From Antedon mediterranea (lineage: Eukaryota; Echinodermata; Crinoidea; Comatulida; Antedonidae), in the NCBI RefSeq assembly GCF_964355755.1, contig NC_092671.1, forward strand, positions 6,273,001-6,337,000: DNA of 64,000 nucleotides, written 5' to 3'. This document shows positions 60,444 through 64,000 of this stretch, in pieces (within the stretch, counting starts at the first letter, position 1; every line of letters begins with the position of its first letter). A model generated the notes under the pieces. That model made no database searches and was not told the DNA's origin. It saw nothing but the letters and a program-made list of their open reading frames with translations. Both the position numbers and the translations under genes were made by a program.

Positions 60444-61218
60444 CGTTGTTGTTTTTCTAAAAAAAAAAAAAAAAATATTGTGAAAGAAATTCTGTCCTTG
60501 CACCTTACAAATAGAACCTGCTGACGGAGATAAAATGTATTAAAAGTGTTTAACACACCTAGACTAGAAGTATCTAACTGCCTTGCAATAGTCAGTTTGA
60601 TGAATCCTACAGATGTACAACAGAAGCTCTTTCTAACCAACCAAGTAGAATTTATTTTGTTGAAATGTACATACATAAACCTCCTAATATACTTTACAAG
60701 CTATACCATTTTTATTCAAAACTTCAAAGTCCACTATTAAAATAATATTAATTTCTTACCCTGCAGTTATAATATAACAAATTCAAATGTAAACACGATT
60801 AACTGCGTACATATATTGCAAACTTTGTGTTCGTCTCTGCAACCGTTACCGAAATTAAATTTCCTCCATGGTATTATAGATGAGTAAATCAGATCTCTAA
60901 ACCGTGTAATTCGAGATTATCTTTTAAAAATCATCTTTATTGAAACACACTGTTTAGATGCATTGTTGGACAGGTAATTATGGTACCAATAAGCAGTAAG
61001 CTGCGCTAGCTATTGTGCTTTATGCACTCATCTCAACGTTAAGGGTCAACCAGTTTCTATAGGATCGAATAACCTATTAGTAATTATCGTCGAAAAAGTA
61101 CCAATTAAGAAAGTAACAATTTGGAATTGGCGGCAGGTATCAACAGGACACTTTAATCAACATCTTTTTTTCTTAATTTGGTAGACAGATGACACTCGAG
61201 TCTTTAGCATGTTTTATT

Positions 61219-61385
61219 GATTTCTAGTCGCGTGCAACGCGACACTACAGCTGCTCACTATGTCGGTCGGGTGGTCGGTCGGTCGGTCGGTCAGTCAGTT
61301 GGTCGGTCAGTTGGTAGGTCGGTCGGTCGGCCCGGTTGGTCGGTAAACACTAACTTGAGCACGCGACTGCAGCCATGTATATGGG
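61219..61385 (+). repeat. GGTC-containing dispersed repeat, copy 3
   Basis: TGCTCACTATGTCGGTCGGG, a GGTC/GGTCAGTT run of about 70 bases, GGTAAACACTAAC, then GAGCACGCGACTGCAGCCAT. The Val/Gly/Arg-rich ORF is a by-product. Confidence 0.85.
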
Positions 61386-61908
61386 TATGTTGTGGGTAAA
61401 GCACTTAAAAACATTGTATTAGGCGCTATATAAGACTACCATTATTATTAACCGAATCCATTTTACCAGAAACCAAAGACACAGCAGACTTTAAACTAAC
61501 ATGGTTGGTGATGTGATATTCGATAATTCTGCAACGCATGTTTATTTTATACCAAACAGGAAAGATGTGTTAATGTTCACTCTTGAAATTGACAATTTAG
61601 GCCTAGACAATTTAGGCCTAGATTGAAATAGAAATCATTTCCATTGTTTGCGTGTAACCATACTCTTTTAAGCCAATACGTTGCTGGAATGACCAGGGAC
61701 ATCCAATTAAGCTTAGCCCCTCATTTGACCATTTTAGGCACCCCTCCCATCATTTCAAAATCCTAGATCCGCCACTGATGACAAATAAATTAAGCGCTCT
61801 TTAAAAGTGCAGATTGGCAGAGGGCGCGCTATTTGATATTTCGGAGATAATATTAAGCCTTCGGCTTCTAAGATCTTATAAAGATACCTGAATGTTAATA
61901 AGCTTTTG

Positions 61909-61916
61909 TGACGTCA
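61909..61916. promoter_or_regulatory. Consensus CRE (TGACGTCA)
   Basis: A perfect 8-bp palindromic CREB/ATF site within TTGTGACGTCACCAA, with TTTATAG close downstream. No gene start could be tied to it. Confidence 0.3.
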
Positions 61917-63139
61917 CCAATTTATAGTTTTGCATGGCTGTTTATATTTGGAAAAAATAATCAGAAAGACAATTTGCAAGCAATACTAAGACACAAATAA
62001 ATAAAATGAACAAAATGTCTTTAAATAGTTTTTTTTATTCTTCTTAAATAATTAAAATACTCTCATAAAATAATCTTCACTTCATACATTATGATGTATT
62101 ATAATTCTCAAAAAAAAATCTCAGAATTTGTAATGTATTAATTTAAATTTTCAATGAAAGAAATAAATGTTTATTTGAATTGAATTAAATTATGTTGTTT
62201 GTGTTTTTGCCTTTCTATATTATACGTTTGTATTACCACCGTACAATCGATTGTAGGTGATCATCGTGCCAAACATGATTGTCTTGAAGCTCAGGTACAG
62301 GCATGAATTTTAAATATAATATTTGGTTAATTGTACATAAATCAAATATTTGTAACAGAAATCAAGACGAAAAAACATCAATTTCCCGTAATATGGACAA
62401 ATACAAAATTTGGCAAAATTCTTACATAAAAACCAGTATAATTTTTTTTTCAGTAGTTAGGTAGTTAACCTAATGTAATAACATGTCTGGTGACTCCCTA
62501 GATGGTGAAAAAAGATGGTGGATATACAGTGGATAATTTTTTCTATAGCATGAAAATAAAAATCTGAAGTTGAATAAAAATATCAGAAATGTAATATTTA
62601 AGTTATAGTACCTATATTTAGTCATCTGATAACATTTTTACCACACCGTTTATTTTTCATAGCTTTTTAAAACGCCTCTCTATTTACAAAATTTGTGTAT
62701 AAAAGAATAGAGATTTTACTGTGCAATTTGAACTATTCCCCCCACTGATTAGAAAGTGCTTATTTTCAACAAGCTCGTGTAACACAAATAAAATCCCAAA
62801 AATTATGAAACATAGGGGAAACTATAGATCGATAATTATTGGAATGTATGATCAATAGAAATTTTTTTTCCCGCACCTGGCCTTTAAAGTAAATATAGAA
62901 AAAAATCGTAGTTGTGTAACCAAATGCCAAAAAATAACCTCTTCACTTTGATGTGACGGTTGTCGGCGTTACAGTATTTATTTAAAAAGTGATCTGACCA
63001 TTCGCCATGCTATATGTGTCTTTTCCGTTTGGTGCAGAATACAAGAAGTTATCAAAACTACTAAACAGCAGAACTTTTTGAAAACGCAAGTTGACTAACT
63101 ATTCGAAAGGCAATTGAAAAACAGAACTATTCGACATTA

Positions 63140-63413
63140 TTACAACTACTGTAGGCCTACATTATTACAACTACTGTAGGCCTACATTATTACAACTACT
63201 GTAGGCCTACATTATTACAACTACTGTAGGCCTACATTATTACAACTACTGTAGGCCTACATTATTACAACTACTGTAGGCCTACATTATTACAACTACT
63301 GTAGGCCTACATTATTACAACTACTGTAGGCCTACATTATTACAACTACTGTAGGCTTACATTATTACAACTACTGTAGGCTTACATTATTACAACTACT
63401 GTAGGCTTACATT
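63140..63413 (+). repeat. Minisatellite, 25-bp unit, about eleven copies
   Basis: The unit ATTATTACAACTACTGTAGG plus CCTAC repeats almost without change; the last copies have CTTAC instead of CCTAC. This is recent expansion spreading from the left. There are no spacers, so it is not CRISPR-like. Confidence 0.95.
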
Positions 63414-63777
63414 ATTTGAAGAATTGTTGGTATAAGATGTTGAAATAAAATGCTTTAAATTGCCTAAAACGAACCAATTAGACTGTATTTATTGTCTTTT
63501 TGATTTTTTAAAATATTTTTGTCTGAAAATACAAGCAGTATATACGTATGAAATGCCATATGTGGCAAAATATCTTTTTACTAATATTAAGTCAAAACTT
63601 CGTCTGGAACACAGACTACGAATCTGAGCATTGACATCCGGGCGCTATTCGCTAAAAAATGATGAAGAAAAAACACATGCGTGTCACGTTCCATCGAAAA
63701 CGCCTTTTCGTTTGTTGTAGAATACAAAACAATTAACAGCAGAACAGAAACAACCTTTTATTGAATATTTTCTTGAA

Positions 63778-63935
63778 TTATTTCTGTGCGAGCTGCTTTT
63801 CCGGCGTTACTTTACGTCTTTTTCTTGGTTTCAACAGCAGACCGTGTATCGCGCAAATACATCCAACCAGAAAAGCTACAACTACAGCTGCGGTCAACGT
63901 TGTCATGATTAAGAGACCTGTTGTCCAAGAATGAC
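63778..63935 (-). CDS. Last exon of a third family A membrane protein (partial)
   Basis: The minus exon opens after TTTTCAG with HSWTTGLLIMTTL, contains one membrane helix (TLTAAVVVAFLVGCICAIHG) and ends in a basic tail (KPRKRRKVTPEKQLAQK, stop). The entry phase (1), the helix-plus-basic-tail layout and the GCIC word match the final exons at 54111 and 57682. The rest of the gene lies beyond the right edge of the window. Confidence 0.6.
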
Positions 63936-64000
63936 CTGAAAATAAACGTTTCGCATTATTATGTTTTTGTGGAACAAATAGAGTACTAAAACCATGGGCC

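Larger units (their letters stand above)
60444..63777. other. Spacer between membrane-protein genes
   Basis: No exon supported. Contains a GGTC repeat, a CRE-like site, the 25-bp minisatellite and, near 61690-61780, words such as TCCTAGATCCGCCACTGATG that look like an old transposon end. Confidence 0.55.

Noticed and set aside
63140-63413. CRISPR-like array
   Set aside because: Units are head-to-tail with no unique spacers, and the genome is eukaryotic; it is a minisatellite.

Overview
The window looks like a stretch of an animal nuclear genome, most likely an echinoderm. Genes have GT-AG introns, the DNA is AT-rich, intergenic space is large, and TAGGCCTA-type words recur as in echinoderm genomes. 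The gene content fits too: Dickkopf-3-like, Bcl-G-like, an animal GH3 glycosidase. Class (crinoid, brittle star, sea cucumber) cannot be decided from the sequence. Gene models were built by reading splice sites and joining frames by eye; nothing was searched or computed.

Layout. 1-18 kb has no supported gene and holds MITEs, tandem repeats and a candidate RFX box. 18.1-22.4 kb (+): a six-exon, 670-aa Bcl-2-like-14 (Bcl-G)-type gene. 25.3-29.2 kb (+): a three-exon, 168-aa relative with the same BH3-like motif and an identical ten-residue core, so the two form a tandem pair of apoptosis-family genes. 32.3-35.1 kb (-): a five-exon Dickkopf-3-like secreted protein (300 aa). 35.9-38.4 kb: a 2,554-bp DNA transposon with 28-bp inverted termini and a perfect 7-bp target duplication, carrying two decayed zinc-binding genes. 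39.4-40.2 kb: a PIF/Harbinger-like element with a Myb/SANT-like remnant. 40.35-46.08 kb (+): a ten-exon GH3 beta-xylosidase-like secreted enzyme (734 aa). 46-51 kb: repeats and a small remnant of a second GH3 copy. 51.0-54.1 kb: a large inverted-repeat (foldback) element with two head-to-head decayed copies of one transposon gene. 54.1-64 kb (-): three related type I membrane-protein genes of a family I do not recognise (95 aa; 396 aa; and a 3' exon that runs off the window).

The most unusual signal is a set of extremely short palindromes (14-50 bp). Some are flanked by perfect 7-bp direct repeats and others by 5/7 or 6/7 imperfect ones. One group starts CAGGG and ends CCCTG, with termini matching the 2.55-kb transposon, so they look like its ultimate deletion derivatives. 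One sits in a repeat array whose sister units show the empty site, one is nested inside the large transposon, and one lies in frame in an exon. A second group starts CATAGAG/CATGGAG and behaves alike. If real, these are among the smallest mobile units one could recognise.

Working together: the two Bcl-2-type genes probably act in cell-death control, the DKK3-like protein in extracellular signalling, and the GH3 enzyme in digestion or turnover of glycans. The membrane-protein cluster is of unknown role.
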